A stretch of DNA of 64,000 nucleotides from Acidimicrobiia bacterium (GCA_022820805.1 JAJEEV010000037.1:1-64000); one strand, 5' to 3'; shown: positions 33,628 to 43,152, counted from the stretch's first letter. Notes: a model not told the origin generated them from the letters alone. Numbers and translations: made by a program.

Positions 33628-34292
33628 CCCTCGGCGGCGACTGCGGTCGTTTCCAGCGCCTGCTCGAAGGACTCCAGAGCGTTGACGATGTGCTCGCGGA
33701 TCAGTTCCTTGGCGCCCTCTGCGTTGCCCGAGGCCACCGCGTCGTAGATCGCCTCGTGCTCCTCCCAGGTGATGTCGCCCCGGCTGTCGGTCACCACCGA
33801 GAAGACGAGTTCGGTCTGCTGCCGGAGCGGGTCGAGCACCTGGTGCAGGAAGGGGATACCGGCCGCCTCCTCCACCGCGATGTGGAAGTCCCGGTGGCAG
33901 AGGGCGGCGGTGACCGCGTCCCCCCGTTCGGTGGCGGCCCGACCGTCCTCGAGGCAACGCAGGATCCGACCGATGCTCTCGGGATCCTGGCGCCGAGCGG
34001 CCTGCTCGACCGCGTAACCCTCGACCAGCGTCCTGATCCGCTGGATGTGATGTACCTCGCACTTGTCGATGGCGCACACATGGGCGCCCCGGCGCGGCAC
34101 GACCTCGATCAGGCCGGTCGCCTCCAGCGACCGCATGGCCTCCCGCACTGGGTTGCGGCTCACTCCCAGTCGTTCTGCCAGCTGGCCCTCAACCAGCCGC
34201 TGGCCGGGCTTGAGTTCCCCGCCGAGGATCATGGAGCGAAGCTGGCCGGCGACGACCTCCCGCAGGGGCTGTTCGCTGTTGTTGTCGCTCAA
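33624..34292 (-). CDS. GntR-family (FadR/FCD type) transcriptional regulator
   Basis: The 222-residue protein has an N-terminal winged helix with GQRLVEGQLAERLGVSRNPVREAMRSLEATGLI and a C-terminal all-helical FCD ligand domain with the metal-type residues RDFHIAVEEAAG and a late His in EEHEAI. The TTG at 34292 is preferred because GGAGG lies 8 bases upstream; longer frames extend further but without domain content. It is cotranscribed with the mutase-aldolase fusion. It may also control the GTATAC promoters, which fit the GntR operator core, but that is inference. Confidence 0.88.
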   Translation of the reverse strand: MSDNNSEQPLREVVAGQLRSMILGGELKPGQRLVEGQLAERLGVSRNPVREAMRSLEATGLIEVVPRRGAHVCAIDKCEVHHIQRIRTLVEGYAVEQAARRQDPESIGRILRCLEDGRAATERGDAVTAALCHRDFHIAVEEAAGIPFLHQVLDPLRQQTELVFSVVTDSRGDITWEEHEAIYDAVASGNAEGAKELIREHIVNALESFEQALETTAVAAEG

Positions 34293-34319
34293 GGTTCTGG
34301 TCCTCCATCCCCCGTTCGG

Positions 34320-34332
34320 CGATGTTACATCG
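34320..34332. promoter_or_regulatory. Palindromic operator candidate of the GntR gene
   Basis: CGATGTTACATCG is a perfect inverted repeat with one central base, 28 bases upstream of the GntR start. It is well placed for autoregulation. Confidence 0.45.
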
Positions 34333-34484
34333 GCGGCTCGCCCGATAGGAAGCCAGGCGATCCGGCCGTGTAGAAAGTCGGGCGCGCTCGGCCGGCCACT
34401 GTCCTGTCGGGGCGGTACCGGTCGCGCCGATCCCCTGACACCGGTGCGATGCCGGGTGTCACAGGCAGCCGAAGGGACACCCCA

Positions 34485-35459
34485 ATGACCACCCTCATCA
34501 CCGGCGCAGGAATGATCGGATCGCTGGCCGCGGCCCGAATCGTCAACGAGCGCGGTGAGCGTCCAGTCCTCTACGACGTCGCCTTCAGTGAGCCCAACCT
34601 CGCTGAGCGGCTCGACCTCGGCACGGTGGAACTGGTCAAGGGCGACATCGGCGACATCGGCGACCTGCTGCGGGCCATAGAGGCCCACGGCGTGGACCGC
34701 ATCATCCACACCGCGTCCCTGCTGACCCGAGACCTCATCCCCCGGCCCGTGGCGGGAGTGCGGGTGAATGTCATGGGCACCATGAACGTGCTGGAGGCGG
34801 CCCGCATGGCCGGTCTGGCCCGGGTCGTGTTCTGCAGCTCAACCGTCGTGACCATGGGCCGGCGCAGCGTCGCCGCCACCGACGACACCGTCGAGGACTT
34901 CAACCTCAAGGTGGTCAGCGAGTACCCGCCGTCGCTGTACGCGTCGATGAAGCTGGCGTCTGAGTGGCTCTGCCACAACTACGCCGACTCCTACGGGCTG
35001 GATACCGCAGTGGTCCGTTTCGGGGGCGTTTTCGGACCCTGGCACGGGGTTCCCGGCGGCGGGCCCAGCAAGCTGCTCAAGCAGCTCATCGAGTGCGCCC
35101 ACTACGGGCGCACCTACCGCATCGCCGAGGCTGACCTGCACCGCCAGGGCATGGACTACACGTACTCCGTCGACGGGGCCCAGGGGCTGGTGCGGGCCGC
35201 CTTCGCTCCCGAGGTCCCCAACCGCGTCTACAACGCCACCATGGGCGAGCTCCTGACCATCGCGGCCATCATCGAGCGGATCGAGCAGGCCGCAGGCCGC
35301 TCGATCGACCTGGAGATCACCCAGGAGGACTCGATGACCAAGTACGGCAACCCGACCAGCCCCATGGACCTCACCGCGTCCCGCCGCGACCTCGGCTACA
35401 AGGTCGAGTACCCGATGGACGTCGCTGTGGCCGACTATCTCGAGTGGCTGGCGGGATGA
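34485..35459 (+). CDS. NAD(P)-dependent epimerase/dehydratase (extended SDR)
   Basis: The 324-residue protein has the Rossmann motif TGAGMIGS (6-13), VFCSSTV and the catalytic YxxxK as YASMK. It is an extended SDR acting on a sugar nucleotide or other hydroxy compound. It resembles the protein at 50505-51455, which also stands in an amidohydrolase operon. Its stop overlaps the next start (ATGA). GAAGGG precedes the ATG. Confidence 0.87.
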   Translation: MTTLITGAGMIGSLAAARIVNERGERPVLYDVAFSEPNLAERLDLGTVELVKGDIGDIGDLLRAIEAHGVDRIIHTASLLTRDLIPRPVAGVRVNVMGTMNVLEAARMAGLARVVFCSSTVVTMGRRSVAATDDTVEDFNLKVVSEYPPSLYASMKLASEWLCHNYADSYGLDTAVVRFGGVFGPWHGVPGGGPSKLLKQLIECAHYGRTYRIAEADLHRQGMDYTYSVDGAQGLVRAAFAPEVPNRVYNATMGELLTIAAIIERIEQAAGRSIDLEITQEDSMTKYGNPTSPMDLTASRRDLGYKVEYPMDVAVADYLEWLAG

Positions 35460-36547
35460 AGGTCATCGACGCCGACGGCCACGTCCAGGAGGACTCCACC
35501 GAGATACTCGAGTACCTGCCCGAGACTTACCGGGAGATGGCCCTGGAGACGCCCCGCAGCGTGGGCCTAGTCCCTCCGGTGGTCGGCCTGTTCCCGCCGC
35601 TGGACCACGTTCACACCAGCTTCCGGCACTCGGCCGCCAGCTTCAACCGGGCCGGCCGGGTCCGGGCCCCGCAGTGGCGGGAGTTCCTGGACGCGGTCGG
35701 CATCTCCGGCGCGGTGCTGTACCCGACCGCGGGCCTGTCCATCGGCAGGGTCAACTACCCGGAGGTGGCGGTCGCGCTGGCCCGGGCCTACAACGACTGG
35801 CTGAGCGACACCCATGTGCAGGCCGACGACCGGCTCAGCGGGATGGCGCTGCTGCCGATGCAGGTGCCCGAGGCCGCGGTGGAGGAACTGCGGCGGGCGG
35901 TAACCGAGCTCGGACTGGTGGGCGCCATGCTGCCCTCCAACGGCCTCCGCGGCCACCTCGGCTCCCAGGAGTACTGGCCGGTGTACGCCGAGGCCGAACG
36001 GCTCGGCTGCGCCCTGTCCGTCCACGGCGGCTGCCACGCCAACTTCGGCATAGACCACCTCGACGTCTGGCCCTTCGTGCATGCGCTGGGACACCCCTGG
36101 GGCCAGATGATCGCGCTGGCCGGGATCGTCTCCAACGGCATCCTCGACCGCCATCGGGGGCTGCGCATCGCCTTCCTGGAGGGCGGCGTCAACTGGTTCG
36201 TCACCTGCCTGGAGCGCTTCGACAACTCGTGGGCCGCGTTCAGCCAGCACGACCCCGGCGGGCGCTTCTGCGCGGTGGAGCCCGGCGGGCGGGTGAGCGA
36301 CTACGTGATCCACCACGCCGACGCCGGGCGAATCTACGTGGGCTGCGAGGGAGACGAGCTCGGGCTGGCCCGCTTCGTGGAACTGGTCGGCAGCTCGCCG
36401 CTGGTGTTCTCCTCGGACTTCCCCCACGAGGTCACCGCCACCACCTGCCGTCACGAGATCGACGAACTGCTGGAGAATCCGGCTCTGGCCGCCTCCGACA
36501 AGGAGGCCATCCTCGCCGGCAACGCCGAACGCCTCTACGGCCTCTGA
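35456..36547 (+). CDS. Amidohydrolase-2 family hydrolase/decarboxylase
   Basis: The 363-residue protein begins KVIDADGHVQEDSTEILEYLP and has SVHGGCHANF and VFSSDFPHEV, the metal-ligand pattern of the ACMSD-like amidohydrolase-2 family in actinobacteria. It is coupled to the epimerase gene. The substrate is unknown; a ring-cleavage or decarboxylation step is possible. Confidence 0.83.
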   Translation: MKVIDADGHVQEDSTEILEYLPETYREMALETPRSVGLVPPVVGLFPPLDHVHTSFRHSAASFNRAGRVRAPQWREFLDAVGISGAVLYPTAGLSIGRVNYPEVAVALARAYNDWLSDTHVQADDRLSGMALLPMQVPEAAVEELRRAVTELGLVGAMLPSNGLRGHLGSQEYWPVYAEAERLGCALSVHGGCHANFGIDHLDVWPFVHALGHPWGQMIALAGIVSNGILDRHRGLRIAFLEGGVNWFVTCLERFDNSWAAFSQHDPGGRFCAVEPGGRVSDYVIHHADAGRIYVGCEGDELGLARFVELVGSSPLVFSSDFPHEVTATTCRHEIDELLENPALAASDKEAILAGNAERLYGL

Positions 36548-36559
36548 CGCAGGTGTGAG

Positions 36560-37819
36560 CTAGCGGGTCCGGCTCTGCTCGATGAGCCGGCCGACCACGG
36601 CCATCACCGCGGCGGCCGCGCCCGACGTGACCGCGGTGAACATCCAGGCCCAGCTGTAGCCGGCCGCCTCGACCAGCAGGCCGAACAGCAGCGGCCCGGT
36701 CACCGCACCGGTGAAGCCGCCCGTCATGGCGATGCCTGTGGCCGCGCCGGGCGCCGACGGGTTCGACCGCACCACGGCCAGGTGGAACAGCCCGGGCCAG
36801 GCGAAAGAGGTGGCGAAGGCGAACGGCATGGCTGCGAACAGCATCGGTTTGGACCCGATCGAGAGTCCGACGAAGGCCAGCCCGGCCACCGCGAATATGG
36901 CGGTGAGCATGCTCCACGGGCTCAGCGCGCTGCGGTCCGCGCCGGCCCCCATCGCCAGCCGGGCCACGATCCCGACCACGCTCCCGACCATCAACAGGAT
37001 GCCGGCGAAGGCCTCCTCCACGCCGATCTCCACGCTCGACAGCACGAAGAACGAGCCGAGCCCCATCGAGCCCATGGCGGCCAGGGAGGTCGAGCAGGCC
37101 ACCGCCACCAGCAGCCGTACCGGGACATCGGGCCTGGGACGCGACGAGCGGCCCTCGGTGGTCGACCCCGGCCCGCTCGCGGCCGACGGGGCGCCGCCGA
37201 CGGCCGGCACGCCGAGCGACACCATCAGGGCCAGCAGGCCTCCCAGAGCGAAGGCCCAACTCCATCCGATGGTCAGTCCGACTGTCGGCACCGCCAGGCC
37301 CGCCAGCAACGACGCCGTCGGGATGCCCGCCTTCTGGATGCCGAGAGCCAGGCCCTGGCGCCGGTTCGGCACGCCCCGGGCCACGTAGAGGTTGGCTGCG
37401 GGCTGGGCCAGCGAGTTGGCCAGCCCGGCCGCGCCGACGAAGGCCACCAGCGCCGGCCATGAACGCGCCGTCGCTCCGGCGGCCATCAGCATCAGCCCAC
37501 CCGTGGCCGCGGCCAGACGCAGCGACGCGACCGGCCCGATCCGTTCCGTCAGCCTGCCGGCCAGGGTCGAGGTGGCGACGCCCACAAGGAAGAACACGCT
37601 GACGGTCATCCCGATCTCGGCCTCGCCGATGCTGAGTTCCCTCTGGATCTGCACGGCCAGGGCGCTCACCAGCGGCGGCGAGAGGTTGGCGGCGGTGGTC
37701 ACCAGCAGTGAGGCCGTCACCAGCGCCGGGAATCCGGCGCTCCGCCCCGAGTTCCCCACGAGGTTCGCCCGGCCCGGTCCGAAGCGGTCGTGCACTCGGC
37801 GCTGTCCTCTCGTTGGCAT
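36560..37819 (-). CDS. MFS transporter
   Basis: The 419-residue protein has about 12 hydrophobic helices and a weak MFS loop signature after helix 2 (GRLTERIGPV). It belongs to the general MFS sugar/acid carrier group. The ATG at 37819 is preferred over a longer frame that would enter the GTATAC operator. It diverges from the broken aldehyde dehydrogenase gene and shares its regulatory region. Confidence 0.82.
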   Translation of the reverse strand: MPTRGQRRVHDRFGPGRANLVGNSGRSAGFPALVTASLLVTTAANLSPPLVSALAVQIQRELSIGEAEIGMTVSVFFLVGVATSTLAGRLTERIGPVASLRLAAATGGLMLMAAGATARSWPALVAFVGAAGLANSLAQPAANLYVARGVPNRRQGLALGIQKAGIPTASLLAGLAVPTVGLTIGWSWAFALGGLLALMVSLGVPAVGGAPSAASGPGSTTEGRSSRPRPDVPVRLLVAVACSTSLAAMGSMGLGSFFVLSSVEIGVEEAFAGILLMVGSVVGIVARLAMGAGADRSALSPWSMLTAIFAVAGLAFVGLSIGSKPMLFAAMPFAFATSFAWPGLFHLAVVRSNPSAPGAATGIAMTGGFTGAVTGPLLFGLLVEAAGYSWAWMFTAVTSGAAAAVMAVVGRLIEQSRTR

Positions 37820-37927
37820 GGCTCGAACCGGTCGGCCTAGGGTATACACCGACCTGTATACAAGATGCGGTCGTGCGCGGCGCGCTCGCCTCGCGGGTGA
37901 TGCGCACACTCCCTGAAGAGGCAGTCC
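37820..37927. promoter_or_regulatory. Divergent regulatory region with two GTATAC boxes
   Basis: GGTATACAC (37841-37849) and CTGTATACAAG (37854-37864) lie 14 bases apart centre to centre. GTATAC matches the GTMKAC core of GntR-family operators. The pair stands between the MFS gene and the aldehyde dehydrogenase gene. Confidence 0.55.
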
Positions 37928-39382
37928 ATGACGCTGATACCAGCTCGCATCACCGTTGACGGCGGCAGCGGCACCGACGAGGTCGGCATCCTGATCGACG
38001 GTGCCATCAGGCCGGGGTCGGGACCCGAGCAGAAGCTGGTCAGCCGCAGCGACGGCCGCGTTCTGGCAGTCGTGCGCTCCGCCGGCCCCTCAGATGTGCG
38101 GATCGCCTACGAGGTGGCCGCAGGGGCGGCGCCGTCCTGGGCCGCCACCGGCCCTGCGGCCCGGGCCGAGGTGCTCCACCGGGCCGCCGAGCTGTTCCGG
38201 GAGCGAGCCGGGGAGCTGGCCCCCATCATCTCCGCAGACATGGGCAAGCCGGCCTCTGAGGCCACCGTCGAGGTGGCCAAGGGAGCGGCCGTGCTCGACT
38301 ACTACGCCGAGCTCGGCTACCGGCGCCTCGGCACCACCTACCGGACCGACTTCGACGAGGACATATTCACGATCGTCGAGCCGCTGGGCGTGGTGGCTCT
38401 GATCACGCCCTGGAACTTCCCGTTCACGATCCCGATCCGCAAGCTGTCGGCCGCGCTGGCTGCCGGCAACGCCGTCGTGTTCAAGCCGTCCACCAACGCC
38501 GGCATCACCGGGTTGATGATCGCGGTCACCCTGCTCGATGCCGGCCTGCCGCCGGGCTTGATCCAGGCCACCATCGGAAGCAGCTCGGTCATCGAGAAGG
38601 CCCTCCTGGAAGCGCCCGAGCTCGACGGGGTGAGCCTGACGGGGTCCTATGAGGCCGCGGTGGCGATCCGCAGCCGGCTGCGCATGGAGGTTCCCTTCCA
38701 GGCTGAGCTGGGCGGCAAGAACACCATCGTGGTCTGGTCCGACGCCGACCTCGCCAAGGCCGTCGACATCATCGTGGCCTCCAGCTTCCGCAACAACGGC
38801 CAGATCTGCACATCGGCGGGCCGGCTGCTGGTCCACACCGACGTGTACGACCAGCTGCTGGAGCGGCTGTCGGCCAAGGTGAGGTCCATGACCGACACCG
38901 CGGGCCCCGACGAGCTCGGGATCCTGGTCAGCGACCGCGAGGCCGAGCGCGTCGAGGAGTACGTGTCGCTGGCCGGCACCGACGCTCGCGACGTGGTCCG
39001 CCCCGAGCCCGACGCCTGGCGCCAGGGCCGGGTGTCGCCGGCGGTTCTGGTGGACCCCGACACGGGCCCGCTCACCACCGAGGAGATCTTCGGCCCGGTG
39101 GTGACCTTCGAGGCGGTGAGCGACATCGACGAGTAGGTGGCCATGGCCAACGCCACCTCCTACGGGCTCACCTCCGGCATCGTCACCGGCGACGTCGCGG
39201 TGGCCCGCCGCTTCTGGAAGGGCTCCCACGCCGGCACCGTCAAGGTCAACTCGCCGCTGACGGGGGTCCCCTTCCACGTGCCCTTCGAGGGGTACGGGCA
39301 TTCCGGCGCGGGCTGGGCCGAGGGCGGAGAGTCGTCGCTCGAGTTCTTCACCCGCACCAAGACCGTGTACCTGCGCTCCTAG
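37928..39382 (+). pseudogene. Aldehyde dehydrogenase interrupted by an amber codon
   Basis: Codons 1-402 encode an aldehyde dehydrogenase with GVVALITPWNFPF, FKPS, the catalytic Glu in ELGGKN and the catalytic Cys in GQICTSAGR. A TAG at 39134-39136 follows FEAVSDIDE. The same frame then continues VAMANATSYGLTSG to a normal end at 39382, giving a total length of 484, standard for the family. A single G-to-T change of a GAG codon would explain it. TAG ends other genes here, such as selA, so recoding is unlikely. It may be a pseudogene or a sequence error. Confidence 0.85.
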
Positions 39383-39419
39383 CCGAACCCCTACTCACCA
39401 CAACAGAAAGAGGCATCCA

Positions 39420-40136
39420 ATGCTTGGACCAGCCGAATACCGCAGCGCTCTGGAAGCCGCCCGCAACGAGTGGCATTCCAAGAACCATCCCTTCTTCAAG
39501 ACCTGGGCCCAGGGCGAGCTGTCCAATGCGGCCATGAGGGCCTACTGCCAGCAGCACTACAACTTCGTGAGCAACGCCTCCCGCTACTCCGGGATCATGT
39601 ACGGCCTGTGCGACTGGCATGACGCCCGGACGCTGCTGCTCGAGAACCTCAACGAGGAGGAGGACCCCGACGAGCGCCACGTCGACATGCTGTCGCGCTT
39701 CGGCATGGCCCTGGGCATGACCTTCGAGGAGGGCCGCTCCGCCCCCGACCTGCCCACCACCGCCGCCCTCAAGGACTTCATCATCAACACGCTGATGATG
39801 AAGAGCGTGCTGGAGGGCATCGCCACGCTGACCATCGGGCTGGAGTCGCAGGTGCCGGAGCTGTACGCGCCGCTGATCGACCCGCTGCGCAACGTCTACG
39901 GGTTCAGCGACAGCGACATCGAGTTCTTCACCCTGCACGTCGTCGCCGACGTGGAGCACGGCGACGCCGGCTTCGAGATCATCATCAACCACTCCGTCGA
40001 CGGGCGCGAGCAGCAGATGGTGATCGAGCAGGTGCGCCAGGCCGCCATGAAGCGCTGGTTCTACATGGACGGGCTCTGGCTGCAGTACGTGGAGGGCCGC
40101 CAGTGGTATCCCGCCGACGCCCAGGCCGCCGCCTGA
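39420..40136 (+). CDS. PqqC/TENA-like haem-oxygenase-fold (HDO-type) oxidase
   Basis: The 238-residue all-helical protein shows LLENLNEEEDPDERHVDML (about 72-90) and FFTLHVVADVEHGDAGFEI (about 164-182). These fit the haem-oxygenase-like diiron oxidase superfamily, where Glu, His and Asp from such helices hold two iron atoms, and also resemble PqqC. A C-C or C-N bond oxidation is plausible. AGAAAGAGG lies before the ATG. It sits between two aldehyde dehydrogenase genes, so its product may be an aldehyde or acid precursor. Confidence 0.75.
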   Translation: MLGPAEYRSALEAARNEWHSKNHPFFKTWAQGELSNAAMRAYCQQHYNFVSNASRYSGIMYGLCDWHDARTLLLENLNEEEDPDERHVDMLSRFGMALGMTFEEGRSAPDLPTTAALKDFIINTLMMKSVLEGIATLTIGLESQVPELYAPLIDPLRNVYGFSDSDIEFFTLHVVADVEHGDAGFEIIINHSVDGREQQMVIEQVRQAAMKRWFYMDGLWLQYVEGRQWYPADAQAAA

Positions 40137-40189
40137 GCCCAGTCTGAGCCAGAGGCCGAGCGGGTGCGCGGCGCCAGCGCTGGAAACGG

Positions 40190-40246
40190 GCGAGGCCGTG
40201 GCCCGAGCGGCCCGTGAGCGAAGCGAACAAGAGCGGGAATGACACC
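40190..40246 (+). repeat. Dispersed short repeat, family C, copy 3
   Basis: This copy is nearly identical to 6186-6241 (GCGAGGCCGTGGCCCGAGCG onwards, ending GGGAATGACACC). It lies between the HDO-type gene and the second aldehyde dehydrogenase. Confidence 0.6.
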
Positions 40247-40314
40247 CTCATGACGCCACAGGCTCTCGCCGTCTCGCGCCCACTCTTACTCCTGTACGAG
40301 CGGGTGCGCCCGGC

Positions 40315-41829
40315 ATGACAGCCCACACCGACCTGCTCGACCTGCCCTCGGGCGGGGCCGGCGTCAACGTCCCGATGTGGATCGACGGCCGCGCCGTCGC
40401 GTCCTGCGACGGGGCCGGAGCCCTGCGCGACGACGTCAACCCGTCGACAGGCTCGGTGCTGGCTCGCGTCCACCAGGCCTCGGCGGCCGACGTCGACCGG
40501 GCCGTGGCCGCAGCCTCCCGGGCCCAGCCGGCATGGGCCGCACTGGGCGTCCACGAGAGGGCGGCCCGGCTGGCCGAGTGGGGCCGGCGGGTCACTGAGG
40601 CCGCGCCCCGCCTCGGTCTGCTCGACGCCCGGGACAGCGGCACCGCGGTGGCCTCCATGGCAGCCAGCGCAGCCAAGGGCGGCAAGTTCCTCCAGGCCAT
40701 CGCCGGGGTGGCGCCCGAACTCCACGGGCGCACCATCCCGGCCACCCCCGGCGGGCTGCACTTCACCGAGCCCGCCCCCTGGGGCGTGGTCGCCGCGCTG
40801 TGCGCCTACAACCATCCCACCCTGTTCACCTGCATGAAGGCCGGCCCCGCTCTCGCCGCCGGCAACTCGGTGGTGCTCAAACCGGCCGAGCAGACCCCGC
40901 TGTCACCGCTGGTGATCGCCTCGCTGGCCGAGGACCTGCTGCCCGCAGGCGTGCTCAACGTGGTGCCCGGCGGCGCGGCCGCGGGCGAAGCCCTGGTTGT
41001 GCACCCCGACGTGCCCAGGGTGTCGTTCACCGGTTCGCTGCGCACCGGCCTGGCCGTGCAGGCCAGCGCCGGCGCCTCGGGGGTGCTCAAGAGCCTCACC
41101 CTGGAGCTGGGCGGCAAGAACCCCATCCTGATCTTCGACGACGTGGATCCCGACACCGCCGCGACCGCAGTCGTGAAGGGCTCGAACTTCGCCCGCGTCG
41201 GTGGCCAGAGCTGCGGCGCCACCAGCCGGCTGCTGATCCACGCCGACTTGCGCGAGGCCGTGCTGGAGCGGGTGGTGGAATCGACCGAGCGGATCCGCAT
41301 CGGCATGCCCGACGACCCGGACTCGGACATGGGCTGCATGGTCTCTCACGCCCACCGGGACCGCATTCTCGGCTTCGTCGAGGCAGGCACCGCCGACGGC
41401 GGGCGGCTCCTGACGGGAGGCACGGCACCCGACGATCCCGAACTCGCCTCCGGGGCGTTCATCCGTCCCGCGGTGTTCGACGGCGTGGACCATGGCGCCA
41501 CCATCGCCGCCACCGAGATATTCGGACCGGTCCTGGCCGTCACCTCCTTCACCGACGCGGCCTCCGCCGTCGCCATGGCCAACGACACCCCCTACGGGCT
41601 GACGGCGAGCATCTGGAGCAACGATGTCAACCGCGCGCTGGGCGCGGCCCGGGCCATCGACGCAGGCTACGTGTGGGTGAACGATGTGGAAGTGCGCTAC
41701 CCGGGGCTGCCCTTCGGCGGCTGGAAGCAGTCCGGCATCGGCAAGGAACTGGGCCTGGTCGACGACATCTTGAGCCACACCCGGTCCAAAGCCATAAGCG
41801 TCGCCATCGCGCCCGCCCGCTCGTCTTGA
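40315..41829 (+). CDS. Aldehyde dehydrogenase
   Basis: The 504-residue NAD(P)-dependent enzyme has a complete set of motifs: PWGVVAALCAYNHP, LKPAEQTPLSP, catalytic Glu in ELGGKNP, catalytic Cys in GQSCGATSR, and EIFGPVLAV. It resembles betaine/aromatic aldehyde dehydrogenases in general. It may cover the function of the broken gene at 37928-39382. An MFS gene follows 7 bases after its stop. Confidence 0.93.
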   Translation: MTAHTDLLDLPSGGAGVNVPMWIDGRAVASCDGAGALRDDVNPSTGSVLARVHQASAADVDRAVAAASRAQPAWAALGVHERAARLAEWGRRVTEAAPRLGLLDARDSGTAVASMAASAAKGGKFLQAIAGVAPELHGRTIPATPGGLHFTEPAPWGVVAALCAYNHPTLFTCMKAGPALAAGNSVVLKPAEQTPLSPLVIASLAEDLLPAGVLNVVPGGAAAGEALVVHPDVPRVSFTGSLRTGLAVQASAGASGVLKSLTLELGGKNPILIFDDVDPDTAATAVVKGSNFARVGGQSCGATSRLLIHADLREAVLERVVESTERIRIGMPDDPDSDMGCMVSHAHRDRILGFVEAGTADGGRLLTGGTAPDDPELASGAFIRPAVFDGVDHGATIAATEIFGPVLAVTSFTDAASAVAMANDTPYGLTASIWSNDVNRALGAARAIDAGYVWVNDVEVRYPGLPFGGWKQSGIGKELGLVDDILSHTRSKAISVAIAPARSS

Positions 41830-41836
41830 CGGCTGA

Positions 41837-43006
41837 GTGACCGGCGGCGCAGCTCCGAGCGGCGCTGTCCCGGAGCCGTCCGAGCGCCGGGAGGCCTCCG
41901 CCCAGTACGCGGGCGTGCTGTTCTTCTCGGTGAGCCTTGGCATAACGCTGGTGGCCTTCCCGCTGTTCGTGGTGGGCGAGGGTCGCTCCAAGACGATGGC
42001 CGGGGTTCTCATCGGGCTGTCGGCCGCGGTCCAGGTGCTCACCCGGTGGCAGCTCGGGTCGCTGATGCGGGTCGTCTCCAACGCCAACGTGATCAGCGCC
42101 GCGGCCGTGTTGAAGTGTCTGGCCGTCGGGCTGCTGGTCCTGTCGCCGAGCCTGACCGCGCTGGCGATGTCGGCCGCGTTGCAGGGCATGGCCCGGGCCT
42201 TCTTCTGGACGGGCAACCAGGTGCAGATCGTCCGCTCCCCCCGGCCCACACCCAAAGCGATCGCCACCCTCAACATGACGGCCACCGTCGGCATGCTGAT
42301 CGGCCCGCCGCTGGGAGGCTTCATCGCCGAACGGTCCTTCGAGGCGGCGTTCGCGGTGGCGGCCGCGGTTGCCCTGGCGAGCATCGTCCCCACGCTGATG
42401 CTGCACCGGCCGCCCCCCTTCGCCCGGGTCGGCGGGCACAGCTACCTGCATCTCCTGCGGAACCCGGGCGTGCGGGTCGGGGTGTGGGCCAGCATCGCAG
42501 TGGGTGCCTGGCGGGGGCTGCTCGGGTCGTATGTGCCCATCGGGCTCGACGCGGCGGGCAGCACCGAGACCGTGATCGGCGTGGTGGTGGCCGTCGCCAA
42601 CGGAGCGGCCGCGGTGAGCGGCTACTTCGCGGTCAATGTGGAGGGGCCGCGGGTCGCGCCGGGCGTTGCCCGCTGGGGCGCGGTCACGCTGCTGTCCACG
42701 GTCCTGGTCGGGTTCGACCTTCCCGTGTGGCTGATCATGGGCGCCCTGGTCGTGGGAGGCGTGGCCAACGGCCTGATACAGGTCCTGGCCATCACCGCGA
42801 TCAGCGAGGCGGTGCAGCCCGAGTTGACCGGCGACGCCGTGACGCTCGTGGGCGTGGCCCGCGGGATGACCCTCTCGGGCGCTCCCCTCGGCGTGGCCGC
42901 CCTGCTGGTGCTGGGACTCGGTCCGGCCGTGCTGGTGGTTACCACCGCCCTCGTCGGTTCCGCGGTGGTGTTCAGCGACCGCCGGGGCTGGCACCGGCAG
43001 CAGTAG
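41837..43006 (+). CDS. MFS transporter
   Basis: The 389-residue protein has about 11-12 membrane helices, with the start GTG 7 bases after the aldehyde dehydrogenase stop. Its helices resemble drug or solute exporters rather than sugar permeases. It may move a product or substrate of the preceding enzyme. Confidence 0.75.
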   Translation: MTGGAAPSGAVPEPSERREASAQYAGVLFFSVSLGITLVAFPLFVVGEGRSKTMAGVLIGLSAAVQVLTRWQLGSLMRVVSNANVISAAAVLKCLAVGLLVLSPSLTALAMSAALQGMARAFFWTGNQVQIVRSPRPTPKAIATLNMTATVGMLIGPPLGGFIAERSFEAAFAVAAAVALASIVPTLMLHRPPPFARVGGHSYLHLLRNPGVRVGVWASIAVGAWRGLLGSYVPIGLDAAGSTETVIGVVVAVANGAAAVSGYFAVNVEGPRVAPGVARWGAVTLLSTVLVGFDLPVWLIMGALVVGGVANGLIQVLAITAISEAVQPELTGDAVTLVGVARGMTLSGAPLGVAALLVLGLGPAVLVVTTALVGSAVVFSDRRGWHRQQ

Positions 43007-43152
43007 TCGACATGAGCGCCGGGCGCGCCGGCGGGTCTGTATACAACAATTTGCGGGCCGTCGGTGCGCGGTATACCGTTGCCGGGATCGGCTGCAAAAA
43101 GTGTCTTGCAGCCGTCGAATATCCACGGAACCACTGGAGGGGACGCCACCAG
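43007..43152 (+). promoter_or_regulatory. Promoter region of the binding-protein gene with two GTATAC boxes
   Basis: CTGTATACAA (43037-43046) and CGGTATACCG (43069-43078) are both near-perfect palindromes. They lie 32 bases apart, upstream of GGAGGGG and the ATG at 43153. Confidence 0.55.

Noticed and set aside
34293-34709. Longer N-terminus for the GntR regulator
   Set aside because: The extension lacks domain character and would cover the palindrome and the divergent promoter; a TTG with GGAGG upstream fits better.
39134-39136. TAG as a recoded (pyrrolysine) codon in the aldehyde dehydrogenase
   Set aside because: TAG is the ordinary stop of other genes here, no pyl genes are present, and ALDH does not use pyrrolysine. 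A mutation or error is simpler.
42046-43152. N-terminal extension of the binding lipoprotein into the MFS gene
   Set aside because: The frame is open by chance; the signal peptide with lipobox starts at 43153 behind a strong ribosome-binding site.
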